Shown: positions 54,484 to 64,000, counted from the first letter of the stretch. The stretch: 64,000 nt of DNA from Streptomyces lavendulae subsp. lavendulae (GCF_002803845.1 NZ_CP024985.1:2108001-2172000); one strand, 5' to 3'. Numbers and translations are program-made. Notes: generated by a model from the letters alone, not told the origin.

Positions 54484-55854
54484 ATGAACGCCCATGTGAA
54501 CACGGACTCGACCTCCCGGGTGGGAGCCTTGATACGGGCCCACCGGCTGCGTATCGGGCTCACCCAGCGGGAGCTGGCGGACCTTTCGACGATCAGCGTG
54601 CGGGCCATCCGCGATCTGGAGCAGGGCAAGGCGAGACGGCCCCGTCCCGACACGGTGCGGCTGATGGCGGACGCGCTGCGGCTGGGCCCGCGGGCCCGGG
54701 CCGCGCTGGAGGCCGCCGCCCAGCAGGGGCGGGCCGGCGGCCAGGGCTGGGGGCGGCCCCCGGCTCCGCCGACCGCGCTGCACGCGATGTCCGGGCGGGA
54801 CGCGGAGACGGCCGTCCTGGAGCGGGAGCTTTCCGTGGGCGGCGAGCGGCTGGTGAACGTGGTGGGGCTCGGCGGGGTGGGCAAGACTCGGGTCGCGCTG
54901 GAGGTCGCCGAGCGGTTGCACGCGGCGGGCGTGCCGGTGCTGTGGCACGCCTTTCCGGGGGCGTCGGCGGACCATCTGGGATGCGCGGAGCCGGAGTCGG
55001 CTGCCCGGGTGGCGGCGACGGTGGCCGACCTCTACGGACCGCCTCCGGCGGACGCGGCGTACGGCGGGTGTGGCGCCGGTGCCGGTGCCTTCGGCGAGGC
55101 GGCGGGGGGCGGGCTGTTCGAACTGCTCGGTGAGCAGCGGGTGTTGCTCGTGCTCGACGGGGCCCCGGCGGTCGCTCCCCGGTTCGACCGGCTCACCGCG
55201 CTGCTGCGGGCCTGCCCCGGTCTGCGCGTGCTGGTCACCTCGGAGCGGCCGTGGGAGGTGCCGGGGGAACGGATCTTCCTGCTGTCCCCGCTGGAGGTCC
55301 CAGCCGAGGGCGCGGCGCCGGACGCCGCCGCCCTTGCCCCCGCCGTACGCGTGTTCCTCGACCATGTCCGGCGCGTGCGGCCCGAGTTCACCGCCGGTCC
55401 GGCCGATCTGGCCCGCGCGGCCCGGCTCTGCCGCCGCCTCGACGGGCATCCGGGGGCGCTCGCCGCCGCCGCGTCCTGGCTGGTGGTCTGCGATCTCACC
55501 ACCCTGTGTCTCAGTCTCGACGCCGACCCGGTCGCCCTGCTGGACCACCTCGGCGGGGGCGCGGGGGCCGACCGCTTCCGGGCCGCCCTGCGGAGCCGGA
55601 CGGACGGGCTCTCCGCCGGGGCCCGCGAGCTGCTGGACGCGCTGTGCGCGGGGGAGGCCGAGGACGCGGGGGCGGAGTTCGGCCTGACGGACGTGGCGGC
55701 CCTGACGGGGCGTGGCCTGCCGGAGTCCGGCCGGATGCTGCGCGAGCTGCTGATCAGCGGAACCGTACGGGCGGCGCCCGAGAGCGGCGGCTCCCGCTTC
55801 CGCGTACTGAGCCTGGTCCGCGCCGCCGCCCGCCGCACCCCCCAACGCGCCTGA
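54484..55854 (+). CDS. XRE helix-turn-helix / NB-ARC ATPase regulator
   Basis: Protein of 456 residues. The N-terminal XRE HTH (LIRAHRLRIGLTQRELADLS, then SVRAIRDLEQGKARRPRP) is followed by an ATPase with Walker A VGLGGVGKTRVAL (about 127-139) and Walker B LLVLDGAP. LTDVAALTGRGL and a helical end follow. There is no TPR block, so it is shorter than typical STAND regulators. Start ATG 54484 after GGGAGCG. It lies 271 bp upstream of the NRPS gene in the same direction, so a pathway-specific activator role is likely. Confidence 0.87.
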   Translation: MNAHVNTDSTSRVGALIRAHRLRIGLTQRELADLSTISVRAIRDLEQGKARRPRPDTVRLMADALRLGPRARAALEAAAQQGRAGGQGWGRPPAPPTALHAMSGRDAETAVLERELSVGGERLVNVVGLGGVGKTRVALEVAERLHAAGVPVLWHAFPGASADHLGCAEPESAARVAATVADLYGPPPADAAYGGCGAGAGAFGEAAGGGLFELLGEQRVLLVLDGAPAVAPRFDRLTALLRACPGLRVLVTSERPWEVPGERIFLLSPLEVPAEGAAPDAAALAPAVRVFLDHVRRVRPEFTAGPADLARAARLCRRLDGHPGALAAAASWLVVCDLTTLCLSLDADPVALLDHLGGGAGADRFRAALRSRTDGLSAGARELLDALCAGEAEDAGAEFGLTDVAALTGRGLPESGRMLRELLISGTVRAAPESGGSRFRVLSLVRAAARRTPQRA

Positions 55855-56125
55855 CACCCCGCCCCCCGAACAACCCGATCCCCCGGACCCCGCCGACCCG
55901 TCACCCGGACCCCGGCCGCTCTGCGCAGCGAGGGCGCGGGCCTCGTGGGGCCGAACCCCGGCCGGCGGCGAGAGGCACCCGCCCGGAGGGCAACTGCTCC
56001 CGGAGTGCCGGAGCAACTGCCGCCGTGGTGTTCGGCCCGCGGGTTGTATGACGTACGGCCGGACGGCAACGGCAACGGCACATCCGCCCCACCCCACCCC
56101 ACCGCACCCTTCGAGGAGCCTCCGC

Positions 56126-59100
56126 ATGTCTTCGACCGCGTCCGAACGGAGCAGCGCGCACGGGCCCGCCGCTGTGCGGCTGCCCCTGTCGGCGGCGCAG
56201 CGCGACATCTGGACGGCCCACGCCCTGGACGCCACCGGCAGCCGCTACAACATCGGCGAGTACCGGGAGCTCGTGGGCCCGCTGGACGCCGACCTGCTGG
56301 CCCGCGCCTGGTACCAGCTGGCCCGCGAGGCCGACGTGCTGCGCGTCCGGGGCACCGGCTCCGACGAGGACGGCGGCCTGTGGCAGCTGCTCCACCCCGA
56401 CCCGGGCGAGCGGCGGCTGCGCGTCGTGGACCTGGACGCGGAGCCGGATCCGGTGGCGGCGGGCCGGGCCTGGATGGCGGCGGAGCTGGCGCGGCCGTTC
56501 GACCTGGCGGACGACTGGCTCACCCGGCACGTCCTGCTGAGGGCGGGCCGCACCGAGGGCGGCGAACGGCGCTGGTTCTACTTCCACGCCTTCCACCACC
56601 TGGTCGTCGACGGCATGGGCGTCGCCCTGCTCGACCAGCGGCTGGTCGAGCTGTACGAGCGGGGGTCGGCCGGGGAGCCCTGGGGGCCGAGTCCCTTCGG
56701 TTCCCTGGAGGCGCTGCTGGCCGAGGACGGCGCCTACCGGGCCTCCCCGGAGGGGGCCGCCGACCGCGCCCACTGGGCGGCACACCTGGCGGGGCTGCCG
56801 CAGACCCCGCGGCTGGGCGAGGGCCGGACCGGCCGTACGGCGCCGGGCGCGCTGCCCTTCGTACGGCGCACCGTGGTGCTGCCCGCGCAGCGGGCGGAGC
56901 GGCTGCGGGAGGTGGCGCGGGCCCACCGGACGCCGTGGACGATGCTGGTGATCGCCCTGGTCGCGGCGTACGTGCACCGGGTGAGCGGGAGTCCGGAGCT
57001 GGTGCTCGGGCTGCCGGTGACGGGCCGGCGCACCGACCTGGCCCGCCGTACGCCGGGGATGATGTCGAACGTGGTGCCGCTGCGGGTGGCGGTGCCCGCG
57101 GACGGGACGACGGGCGAACTGCTGGCGGCGGTGGTCGCGGAGGCCCGCCGGGGGCTGAAGCACCAGCGCACCCGGTACGAGGACATGTGCCGCGATCTGG
57201 GGCTGGGCGAGGCGGAGCGGCGGATCACGGCTCCCCTGGTCAACATCATGGCGTTCACGCCGGGCATGCGCTTCTGCGGGCTGCCGACCCTCCAGCACAA
57301 CCTGGGCAACGGACCGGTGGAGGACCTGGCGGTCGGCGTGTACGACCTGGGGCCCGAGGACGGGCTGCGGATCGACTTCGACGCGGCGCCCGAGGTGTGC
57401 GACGTCGATGCGGTGGCGGCGCACCAGGACCGCTTCGTGCGGTTCGTGGAGTCGGTCCTGTCGGCGGGCGAACAACCGCTGTCCCGGATCGAGTTGCTGG
57501 GCACGGCGGAGCGGCGTCAGGTGCTGGACGAGTGGACGGGCATCCGCGCCGACACCGGGAAGGCCACCCTCGTCGAACGGTTCGAGGAGCAGGTCCGGCT
57601 GCGTCCGACGGCCCGCGCCCTGGTCTTCGGCGGCCAGGAGCTGACCTACGCGGAGCTGGACGCCCGCGCCAACCGGCTCGCCCACCACCTCGCCGCCACC
57701 GGCCTCGGCCGCGGCGACCTCGCCGGCATCCTCCTCGACCGCGGACCCGACTTCGCCGTCGCCCTCCTCGCCGTCGTCAAGACCGGCGCCGGATACGCCC
57801 TCCTGGACCCCGAGTTCCCCGACGAACGCCTGGCCGGCACCGCCCGCGACGCCTCCCTCAGCACCCTCGTCACCGACACCCGCCACCACACCCGGCTGCC
57901 CGACACCGGCGGATCCCCCTGGGTGACGGTCCGCGTGGACACGGAGGCCGATTCCATCGCCGCACGACCGACCGTCCCGCTGGAAGCGCCGCTGACCTGG
58001 GACGACGTCGCCTGTGTGATGTTCACGTCCGGCTCCACCGGACGCCCGAAGGGCATCCTGTCCTCCCACCGCAACCTGGTCTCCACCCTCACCGCCCAGA
58101 CCTACGCCACCTTCGGCCCAGGTGAAACCTTCCTCCAGTGCTCCCCCGTCTCCTGGGACGCCTTCAGCCTCGAATTCTGGGGCGCCCTCCTCCACGGCGG
58201 CACCACCGTCCTCCAGCCGGGACAGCGCCCCGAACCGGCCCTGATCGCGGAGCTGTCGCGCCGGCACCGGGTGACGATGCTCCAGCTGTCCTCCAGCCTC
58301 TTCAACTACCTCACCGACGAACACCCCGACACCTTCACCACCACCCGCATCGTCTACACCGGCGGCGAACCCGCCTCCCCCACCCACGTCCACCGTCTCC
58401 ACGGGCTCCGGCCCCACCTCACCATCACCAACGGGTACGGGCCCGCCGAGTCCATGGGCTTCACCACGACCCACACCGTCGCGCCCACCGCCGAGGTCCA
58501 GGGCCCGCTGCCCATCGGCCGCCCCCTCACCAACAAGCACGCCTACGTCCTGGACGCACGGCTGCGCCCCTCCCCTCCCGGGACGACGGGCGAGCTCTAC
58601 CTCTCCGGCGACGGACTCGCCCACGGCTACCTCGCCCAGCCCACCACCACCGCGACCCACTTCATCCCCAACCCCTACGGACCCCCCGGCAGCCGCCTCT
58701 ACCGCACCGGCGACCAGGCCCACTGGGACACCCACGGCAACCTCCACTACACCGGCCGCACCGACACCCAGATCAAGATCCGCGGCTTCCGCATCGAACC
58801 CACCGAAATCGAAACCACCCTCACCACCCACCCCCACATCACCCAGGCCACCCTGCTCCACTCCGACGGGCAGCTGACGGCCTACGTGACCGCCGCTCCC
58901 GGCGCCCCGGCCCCGGCCCCCGAAGCGCTGCGCGCCTGGCTGCGCGAGCGGCTGCCCGAGCACATGGTCCCCGCCCGGTTCGCCGTCCTGGACCGGCTGC
59001 CCCTCACCCCCAACGGGAAGATCGACAAGGCCGCCCTCCCGGTGGTCGAGGCGGCGCCCACCGCCGGGGGCCGCGCGCCGCGCACCGAGACGGAAGAGCT

Positions 59101-62100
59101 CGTACGGACCCTCGTGAGCGAGGTGCTCGGCAGCCCGGCGCCCCTGTCCATGGACGACGGGTTCTTCGACCACGGCGGCCACTCCCTCCTCGCCGCCCGC
59201 CTCACGAACCGCATCGCCTCCACCCTCGGCGTCACCCTCACCCTGCGCGACGTCTTCCAGCACCCCACCCCCGCCGCCCTGACGCGCAGGATCGAGGAGG
59301 CCGGCGACCGGCCCGCGCTGCCGCCCCTGCGGCGTGCGGCGGAGCGTCCCGAGCGGCTGCCGCTGTCCTTCGCCCAGCAGCGGCTGTGGCTGGTCGCGGG
59401 GCTCGGCGGCCCGGGGGCGACCGCGTACAACGTGCCGATGGCGGTCCGGCTGGAGGGCGAGCCGGACGTGCCCGCGCTGCGCGCCGCCTTCGAGGACCTG
59501 GCCGCCCGCCACGCACCGCTGCGGACCCGGTTCGCCACCGCGGACGGGGACCCGTACCAGATCGTCGACCCGGTTCCCGCGCCCGCGTTCGAGCTGCGCG
59601 ACGTCACTCCCGGCAGTCTCGAAGAGGAACTGCTCGCCGCTGCCCGCCACTCCTTCGACCTGACCGCCGAACACCCGCTGCGCGTCACCCTGTTGCGCTC
59701 CGGGGAGGGTGCGTACACGCTCCTGGTCCTGCTGCACCACATCGCCACCGACGGGCAGTCCCTGCGCCCGCTGTTCGAGGACCTGTCCCACGCCTACGCG
59801 GCCCGGCTGGCGGGCGCCGCCCCCGACTGGGAGCCCCTGCCGGCCGATTACGCCGACTTCGCGCTCTGGCAGCGCACCACCCTCGCGGGCGACCCGCTGG
59901 AGACCCGGCTGGCCCACTGGAGGACGGCGCTGGCCGGGCTCCCCGAGGAGCTGGGGCTGCTCCCCGACCGGCCGCGTCCGCCGGTGGCGGGGCAGCGCGG
60001 CGGGGCGGTCCGGGTGGACTTCGGGACGGACCTGTACGAGCGGGTGGTGGAGCTGGCGCGGGCCGAGCGGTGCACCCCCTTCATGGTGCTGCAGGCCGCG
60101 CTCGCGGCGACGCTGACCCGGCTGGGCGCGGGCACCGACGTGCCGCTCGGCTCACCGGTCGCGGGCCGGTCCGACGAGGCCCTGTCGGGGCTCGTGGGCT
60201 TCTTCGTGAACACCCTGGTGCTGCGTACCGACACCTCGGGGAACCCGGCCTTCCGGGAGCTGCTGGCCCGGGTGCGCAGCGCCGACCTGGACGCCTTCGC
60301 CCATCAGGACGCCCCGTTCGACCTGGTGCTGGAGGCCCTGAACCCGGTGCGGTCCCTGGCCCGGCATCCGCTGTTCCAGGTGTGCCTGGCGCTGGAGTCG
60401 GGTCCCGGGGTCTCGCCCGTGCTGCCCGGGCTGCGGGCCGGTGAGGCGGAGCCGCTGGCCACCGGGGCCGTCAAGTTCGACCTGGAGTTCCTGCTGCGCG
60501 CCGACGGGGCCTCCGGTCTGACGGGGGCGGTGCTCTACAGCTCCGACCTGTACGAGCGGGCCACCGTGGAGCGGATGACCGGCATGCTGCGGCGGACGCT
60601 GGAGCAGGTGGCGCGCGAACCGGGGGTCCGGCTGTCGGAGCTGGAGCTCCTGGACGGGGCCGGGCGCCGGCAGGTGCTGGAGGAGTGGACCGGTGTCCGT
60701 ACCGACACCGCCCCGGCGACCCTCGTCGAACGGTTCGAGGAGCAGGTCCGGCTGCGTCCGACGGCCCGCGCCCTGGTCTTCGGCGGCCAGGAGCTGACCT
60801 ACGCGGAACTGGACGCCCGCGCCAACCGGCTCGCCCACCACCTCGCCGCCACCGGCCTCGGCCGCGGCGACCTCGCCGGCATCCTCCTCGACCGCGGACC
60901 CGACTTCGCCGTCGCCCTCCTCGCCGTCGTCAAGACCGGCGCCGGATACGCCCTCCTGGACCCCGAGTTCCCCGACGAACGCCTGGCCGGCACCGCCCGC
61001 GACGCCTCCCTCACCGCCCTCGTCACCGACACCCGCCACCACACCCGGCTGCCGGAAGGACCGTGGCGCAGCACCCTGGTCGACGCCGGGCGCGAGGAGA
61101 TCGCCGACTGCTCCGAGGAGCCCCTCGAAGTAGCGCTGACCTGGGACGACGTCGCCTGCGTGATGTTCACCTCCGGCTCCACCGGACGCCCGAAGGGCAT
61201 CCTGTCCTCCCACCGCAACCTGGTCTCCACCCTCACCGCCCAGACCTACGCCACCTTCGGCCCAGGCGAAACCTTCCTCCAGTGCTCCCCCGTCTCCTGG
61301 GACGCCTTCAGCCTCGAATTCTGGGGCGCCCTCCTCCACGGCGGCACCACCGTCCTCCAACCGGGACAGCGCCCCGAACCGGCCCTGATCTCCGCACTCG
61401 CCCAGCAGCACCGGGTGACGATGCTCCAGCTGTCCTCCAGCCTCTTCAACTACCTCACCGACGAACACCCGGACACCTTCACCACCACCCGCATCGTCTA
61501 CACCGGCGGCGAACCCGCCTCCCCGACGCACGTGGAGCGGCTGCACGGGCTGCACCCGCGGGTCACGATCACCAACGGGTACGGGCCGGCCGAGTCCATG
61601 GGCTTCACCACCACCCACACCACCGACCCCAACGTCCCCGCGACCGGCCCCCTCTCCATCGGCCGCCCCCTGACCAACAAGCACGCCTACGTCCTCGACG
61701 CCCACCTCTCCCCCACACCGCCCGGGACGACAGGGGAGCTCTACCTCTCCGGCGACGGACTCGCCCACGGCTACCTCGCCCAGCCCACCACCACCGCGAC
61801 CCACTTCATCCCCAACCCCTACGGACCCCCCGGCAGCCGCCTCTACCGCACCGGCGACCAGGCCCACTGGGACACCCACGGCAACCTCCACTACACCGGC
61901 CGCACCGACACCCAGATCAAGATCCGCGGCTTCCGCATCGAACCCACCGAAATCGAAACCACCCTCACCACCCACCCCCACATCACCCAGGCCACCCTCG
62001 CCACGCATCCGGACCACCACCGCACGCCCCAGCTGACCGCCTATCTGGTCACCACCGACGAGGCCCTCTCCCCCCAGGACGTCCGCCTGTGGCTGCGCAC

Positions 62101-62542
62101 GCTCCTGCCCGACCACATGGTCCCGGCCTTCGTCGTCCTGCTGGACCGGCTGCCGCTCACCCCCAACGGGAAGATCGACAAGAGCGCCCTGCCCGCACCG
62201 CAGGCGGTCACCACGGCGGGCGGACGCGCCCCGCGCACCCCGCTGGAGGAGAAGGTGCGCACCTGGTTCGGGGAGGCGCTGGCCGCCCCCTCCCCGCTGT
62301 CGATCGACGACGACTTCTTCGACCAGGGCGGCCACTCCCTCCTCGCCGCCCGCCTCACGAACCGCATCGGCACCGCCCTCGGCGTCACCCTCACCCTGCG
62401 CGACGTCTTCCAGCACCCCACCCCCGTCACCCTCGCCCGGCACATCGAGACCCGGCTGCTGTCCGCGGGGGCGCCCGCTCCCCGGCGCGCCCGGCCCGCG
62501 CTCCGCCGCCGCACCCCCGACCAGGAACGGAGTTCCTCATGA
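56126..62542 (+). CDS. Dimodular non-ribosomal peptide synthetase, C-A-PCP-C-A-PCP
   Basis: Protein of 2138 residues. C1 (about 15-440) has HHLVVDG. A1 (about 480-980) has FTSGSTGRPKG, NGYGPAES, YRTGDQ and NGKID. PCP1 is at GGHSLL (about 1016). C2 (about 1070-1510) has HHIATDG. A2 (about 1530-2025) is almost the same sequence as A1, and PCP2 is at about 2067. No epimerase, and no terminal thioesterase. Both A domains give, by eye, the pocket residues D-A-L-Q-Y-G-G-G-F, so both probably load the same substrate, which I cannot name. A condensation domain at the very N-terminus means it accepts an acyl or aminoacyl group from another carrier. Start ATG after GAGGAGCC. Confidence 0.95.
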   Translation: MSSTASERSSAHGPAAVRLPLSAAQRDIWTAHALDATGSRYNIGEYRELVGPLDADLLARAWYQLAREADVLRVRGTGSDEDGGLWQLLHPDPGERRLRVVDLDAEPDPVAAGRAWMAAELARPFDLADDWLTRHVLLRAGRTEGGERRWFYFHAFHHLVVDGMGVALLDQRLVELYERGSAGEPWGPSPFGSLEALLAEDGAYRASPEGAADRAHWAAHLAGLPQTPRLGEGRTGRTAPGALPFVRRTVVLPAQRAERLREVARAHRTPWTMLVIALVAAYVHRVSGSPELVLGLPVTGRRTDLARRTPGMMSNVVPLRVAVPADGTTGELLAAVVAEARRGLKHQRTRYEDMCRDLGLGEAERRITAPLVNIMAFTPGMRFCGLPTLQHNLGNGPVEDLAVGVYDLGPEDGLRIDFDAAPEVCDVDAVAAHQDRFVRFVESVLSAGEQPLSRIELLGTAERRQVLDEWTGIRADTGKATLVERFEEQVRLRPTARALVFGGQELTYAELDARANRLAHHLAATGLGRGDLAGILLDRGPDFAVALLAVVKTGAGYALLDPEFPDERLAGTARDASLSTLVTDTRHHTRLPDTGGSPWVTVRVDTEADSIAARPTVPLEAPLTWDDVACVMFTSGSTGRPKGILSSHRNLVSTLTAQTYATFGPGETFLQCSPVSWDAFSLEFWGALLHGGTTVLQPGQRPEPALIAELSRRHRVTMLQLSSSLFNYLTDEHPDTFTTTRIVYTGGEPASPTHVHRLHGLRPHLTITNGYGPAESMGFTTTHTVAPTAEVQGPLPIGRPLTNKHAYVLDARLRPSPPGTTGELYLSGDGLAHGYLAQPTTTATHFIPNPYGPPGSRLYRTGDQAHWDTHGNLHYTGRTDTQIKIRGFRIEPTEIETTLTTHPHITQATLLHSDGQLTAYVTAAPGAPAPAPEALRAWLRERLPEHMVPARFAVLDRLPLTPNGKIDKAALPVVEAAPTAGGRAPRTETEELVRTLVSEVLGSPAPLSMDDGFFDHGGHSLLAARLTNRIASTLGVTLTLRDVFQHPTPAALTRRIEEAGDRPALPPLRRAAERPERLPLSFAQQRLWLVAGLGGPGATAYNVPMAVRLEGEPDVPALRAAFEDLAARHAPLRTRFATADGDPYQIVDPVPAPAFELRDVTPGSLEEELLAAARHSFDLTAEHPLRVTLLRSGEGAYTLLVLLHHIATDGQSLRPLFEDLSHAYAARLAGAAPDWEPLPADYADFALWQRTTLAGDPLETRLAHWRTALAGLPEELGLLPDRPRPPVAGQRGGAVRVDFGTDLYERVVELARAERCTPFMVLQAALAATLTRLGAGTDVPLGSPVAGRSDEALSGLVGFFVNTLVLRTDTSGNPAFRELLARVRSADLDAFAHQDAPFDLVLEALNPVRSLARHPLFQVCLALESGPGVSPVLPGLRAGEAEPLATGAVKFDLEFLLRADGASGLTGAVLYSSDLYERATVERMTGMLRRTLEQVAREPGVRLSELELLDGAGRRQVLEEWTGVRTDTAPATLVERFEEQVRLRPTARALVFGGQELTYAELDARANRLAHHLAATGLGRGDLAGILLDRGPDFAVALLAVVKTGAGYALLDPEFPDERLAGTARDASLTALVTDTRHHTRLPEGPWRSTLVDAGREEIADCSEEPLEVALTWDDVACVMFTSGSTGRPKGILSSHRNLVSTLTAQTYATFGPGETFLQCSPVSWDAFSLEFWGALLHGGTTVLQPGQRPEPALISALAQQHRVTMLQLSSSLFNYLTDEHPDTFTTTRIVYTGGEPASPTHVERLHGLHPRVTITNGYGPAESMGFTTTHTTDPNVPATGPLSIGRPLTNKHAYVLDAHLSPTPPGTTGELYLSGDGLAHGYLAQPTTTATHFIPNPYGPPGSRLYRTGDQAHWDTHGNLHYTGRTDTQIKIRGFRIEPTEIETTLTTHPHITQATLATHPDHHRTPQLTAYLVTTDEALSPQDVRLWLRTLLPDHMVPAFVVLLDRLPLTPNGKIDKSALPAPQAVTTAGGRAPRTPLEEKVRTWFGEALAAPSPLSIDDDFFDQGGHSLLAARLTNRIGTALGVTLTLRDVFQHPTPVTLARHIETRLLSAGAPAPRRARPALRRRTPDQERSSS
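57567..58854 (+). repeat. Intragenic repeat, first copy (A domain 1)
   Basis: Almost identical to 60720-61998 over about 1.28 kb, apart from a 9-bp length difference and a variable block around 57900-57985 (61045-61125). Long runs match without a difference, such as from 57655 to about 57850. This indicates recent duplication or gene conversion of the adenylation domain. Confidence 0.93.
60720..61998 (+). repeat. Intragenic repeat, second copy (A domain 2)
   Basis: Partner of 57567-58854. The flanking condensation and carrier domains are not comparably identical at their outer sides, so the repeat is centred on the adenylation core. Confidence 0.93.
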
Positions 62543-63342
62543 GCACCACCGACCAGGACCAGGCCGACTTCACCCCCGCGCCGGACGACGTGGTCTGGGA
62601 CCTGCCGGGCGAGGGCCCGCAGCGCACGGCGCTGCTGGTCCTGCCGCACGCCGGCGGCAACGCCCACGCCTACGCGGAGTGGCGCGCCCACCTGCCGGCC
62701 GACGTCCGCCTGCTGATCGGCCAGTACCCGGGCCGGGGCGCCCGGTTCGCCGAGGACCTCCCCCGGGACATCGCCGACCTGGCCGGTCCGGTCGTGGCGG
62801 CGCTGCCCGACGGGGTCACCGAGGACCTGGTGGTGCTCGGGCACAGCATGGGCTCGCTCGTGGCCTTCGAGGTCGTCCGCAGCCTGGAGGCGTCCGGCCG
62901 GCCGCCCCGCGCCCTGGTCGCCTCGGCCTGCCGGGCCCCGTTCCTGGCCAACCCGTGCGCCGTGCACCCGGAGCGGCTGGACGACGACGAGCTGGTCGCC
63001 GCCATCAAGGAGCGCGGCGGCACCGACGACGGCATCCTCGACGAGCCGGAGCTGCGGGAGATCATCCTGCCGTCCATCCGGGCCGACTTCGCCATCGACG
63101 ACGTCTACCGCTGCGCGGAGTCCGAGGCCCGGGTGGCCTGCCCGGTGACGGTGATCGGCGGGGACGCGGACCCGGTCGCCCCGGCGGCCTCGCTGATCCG
63201 CTGGGCGCAGATCACCGACCGCGCGTTCGCCTCGTACGTGCTGCCGGGAGGCCACTTCTACTTCCAGGAACAGCTGCCGGAGTTCTTCTCCGTGCTCGGT
63301 CCGGTCGTCGGCGGGCACGCCGCCGCCCCGGCCGCCGCCTGA
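62539..63342 (+). CDS. Type II thioesterase
   Basis: Alpha/beta hydrolase of 267 residues. LLVLPHAGGNAHAYAEW, GQYPGRGARFAE and LGHSMGSLVAFEV (nucleophile Ser) are conserved in external thioesterases of NRPS/PKS loci. Asp in VIGGDADPV and His in PGGHFYFQE complete the triad. It overlaps the NRPS stop (ATGA). Its usual job is to clear mis-loaded carriers. As the synthetase lacks its own release domain, it might also help release the product. Confidence 0.93.
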   Translation: MSTTDQDQADFTPAPDDVVWDLPGEGPQRTALLVLPHAGGNAHAYAEWRAHLPADVRLLIGQYPGRGARFAEDLPRDIADLAGPVVAALPDGVTEDLVVLGHSMGSLVAFEVVRSLEASGRPPRALVASACRAPFLANPCAVHPERLDDDELVAAIKERGGTDDGILDEPELREIILPSIRADFAIDDVYRCAESEARVACPVTVIGGDADPVAPAASLIRWAQITDRAFASYVLPGGHFYFQEQLPEFFSVLGPVVGGHAAAPAAA

Positions 63343-63426
63343 CCGCGCCGCGCGGCCCCGCTCCCCTCGTCTCCGCATCCCCTCGTCTCCGCTCCCCTCG
63401 TCTCCGCATCCCCTTAAGGACGTTCG

Positions 63427-64000
63427 ATGACCACGTACGCAGAGTCCCCGGCCCCGGCGGCCGGCTTCGCCCCGGTGCGCGAGCCCGGCAAGCCCGTCGT
63501 CGTGCACGCCCCCGCCGGTCTGGACGCGGCCTCCGCCGCCGCCTGGCTGACCGCCCACCGTGCCGACGTCCAGGCCGAGTTGCTGCGCAGCGGGGCCGTA
63601 CTCCTGCGGGGGCTGCCCGTCGAGGACGCGGCCTCCTTCGCCGCCGCCCGGGACGCGCTGATCGAGCGGCGCGCCGGGTACAAGGAGAAGGCCACCCCGC
63701 GCACCGACTTCGGCGAGGGCGTCTTCTCCTCCACCGACCTGCCCGCGGTCCAGCCGATCCGGCTGCACAACGAGAACAGCTACACCCTCGACTTCCCCGG
63801 GGTGCTGCTGTTCGGCTGCGTGACCGCGCCCGAGGAGGGCGGGGCGACCACCGTCGGCGACATGCGCGAGGCGCTGCGGCTGCTGCCGCCGGAGCTGGTC
63901 GAGCGGTTCGAGCGGGCCGGCTGGCTGCTCGTGCGCAACTACTCCGAACTGGCCGGGCTGCCCTGGTACAAGACCTTCGCCACCGAGGACAGGGCGGTCG
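63427..64000 (+). CDS. TauD/TfdA-family non-heme iron oxygenase, 3' end outside window
   Basis: At least 191 residues are visible. RLHNENSYTLDFPG contains the H-x-D/E iron motif in the SyrP/clavaminate-synthase-like form, followed by LLFGCVTAPEEGGATTVGDM. The second His lies beyond the window. Such enzymes beta-hydroxylate amino acids, free or carrier-bound, in NRPS pathways. Start ATG has AAGGA 6 bp upstream. It is 84 bp after the thioesterase gene and the same transcription unit is likely to continue. Confidence 0.88.
   Translation, partial: MTTYAESPAPAAGFAPVREPGKPVVVHAPAGLDAASAAAWLTAHRADVQAELLRSGAVLLRGLPVEDAASFAAARDALIERRAGYKEKATPRTDFGEGVFSSTDLPAVQPIRLHNENSYTLDFPGVLLFGCVTAPEEGGATTVGDMREALRLLPPELVERFERAGWLLVRNYSELAGLPWYKTFATEDRAV

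Noticed and set aside
55901..59917. 1338-codon frame antisense to the NRPS gene
   Set aside because: Composition-driven shadow; the same Gly/Val/Glu-rich blocks recur antisense to both A domains because the DNA is duplicated.

Overview
The window is very high-GC DNA with dense, often translationally coupled genes, GTG starts, AfsR/SARP and LuxR regulators, a mycothiol-linked enzyme and NRPS genes. This points to a Streptomyces or close relative, in a chromosomal region rich in accessory and natural-product genes. No tRNA, rRNA, CRISPR or integrase gene was recognised.

Layout. (1) 1-2962: copper homeostasis (copZ-like chaperone cut by the window edge, copA, csoR) closed by a strong terminator. 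(2) 2994-16038: an inserted-looking block flanked by a 133-bp direct repeat made of the csoR 3' end plus its terminator. It starts with a broken ISAs1-type transposase. It then carries a 22-residue peptide gene, a 13-bp-stem hairpin, and a coupled set: M16 peptidase, GNAT-like protein, nucleotidyltransferase, ABC exporter, NMP-kinase-like, histidine phosphatase, radical SAM, PEP-synthase-like, DUF89 and MazG-like proteins. I read it as a candidate RiPP-like pathway using nucleotide or phosphate chemistry. (3) 16240-21155: BlaI/M56 pair, GNAT, methyltransferase, Fur-family and LuxR-family regulators. (4) 21266-25726: a short peptide gene ending in NGWD, then a MshA-like glycosyltransferase, a MetRS-like ligase without KMSKS and a PIG-L deacetylase, which together parallel the mycothiol pathway. 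(5) 25850-28363: MFS exporter, XRE regulator with an 11-bp-arm palindrome, and an amidohydrolase relic.

(6) 28354-44022, minus strand: a long biosynthetic run. Its core is an amino acid:carrier-protein ligase (SerRS-like), an AcpS-type PPTase continuous with an ACP, and an AurF-like diiron oxygenase. Two methyltransferases, a MaoC-fold protein and a PLP trans-sulfuration enzyme accompany them. It also contains a methyl cycle (metK, adenosine-kinase-like, metH, sahH). A separately terminated MFS exporter has two CsoR-type boxes upstream. (7) 44177-49703, minus: EF-G paralogue with a possible leader ORF, tyrosine phosphatase, alpha/beta hydrolase paired with a truncated caspase-like gene, and a SnoaL-like protein. 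(8) 49902-64000: AfsR-type giant regulator, small secreted peptide, XRE/NB-ARC regulator, then the start of an NRPS cluster (C-A-PCP-C-A-PCP, external thioesterase, TauD-family oxygenase) running off the window.

How they may work together (inference): regions 4-6 could form one or two secondary-metabolite loci making methylated, N-oxygenated amino-acid products. SAM is regenerated locally, and export may be linked to copper through CsoR. Region 2 is independent and looks horizontally acquired. Region 8 is a separate NRPS locus with its own regulators.
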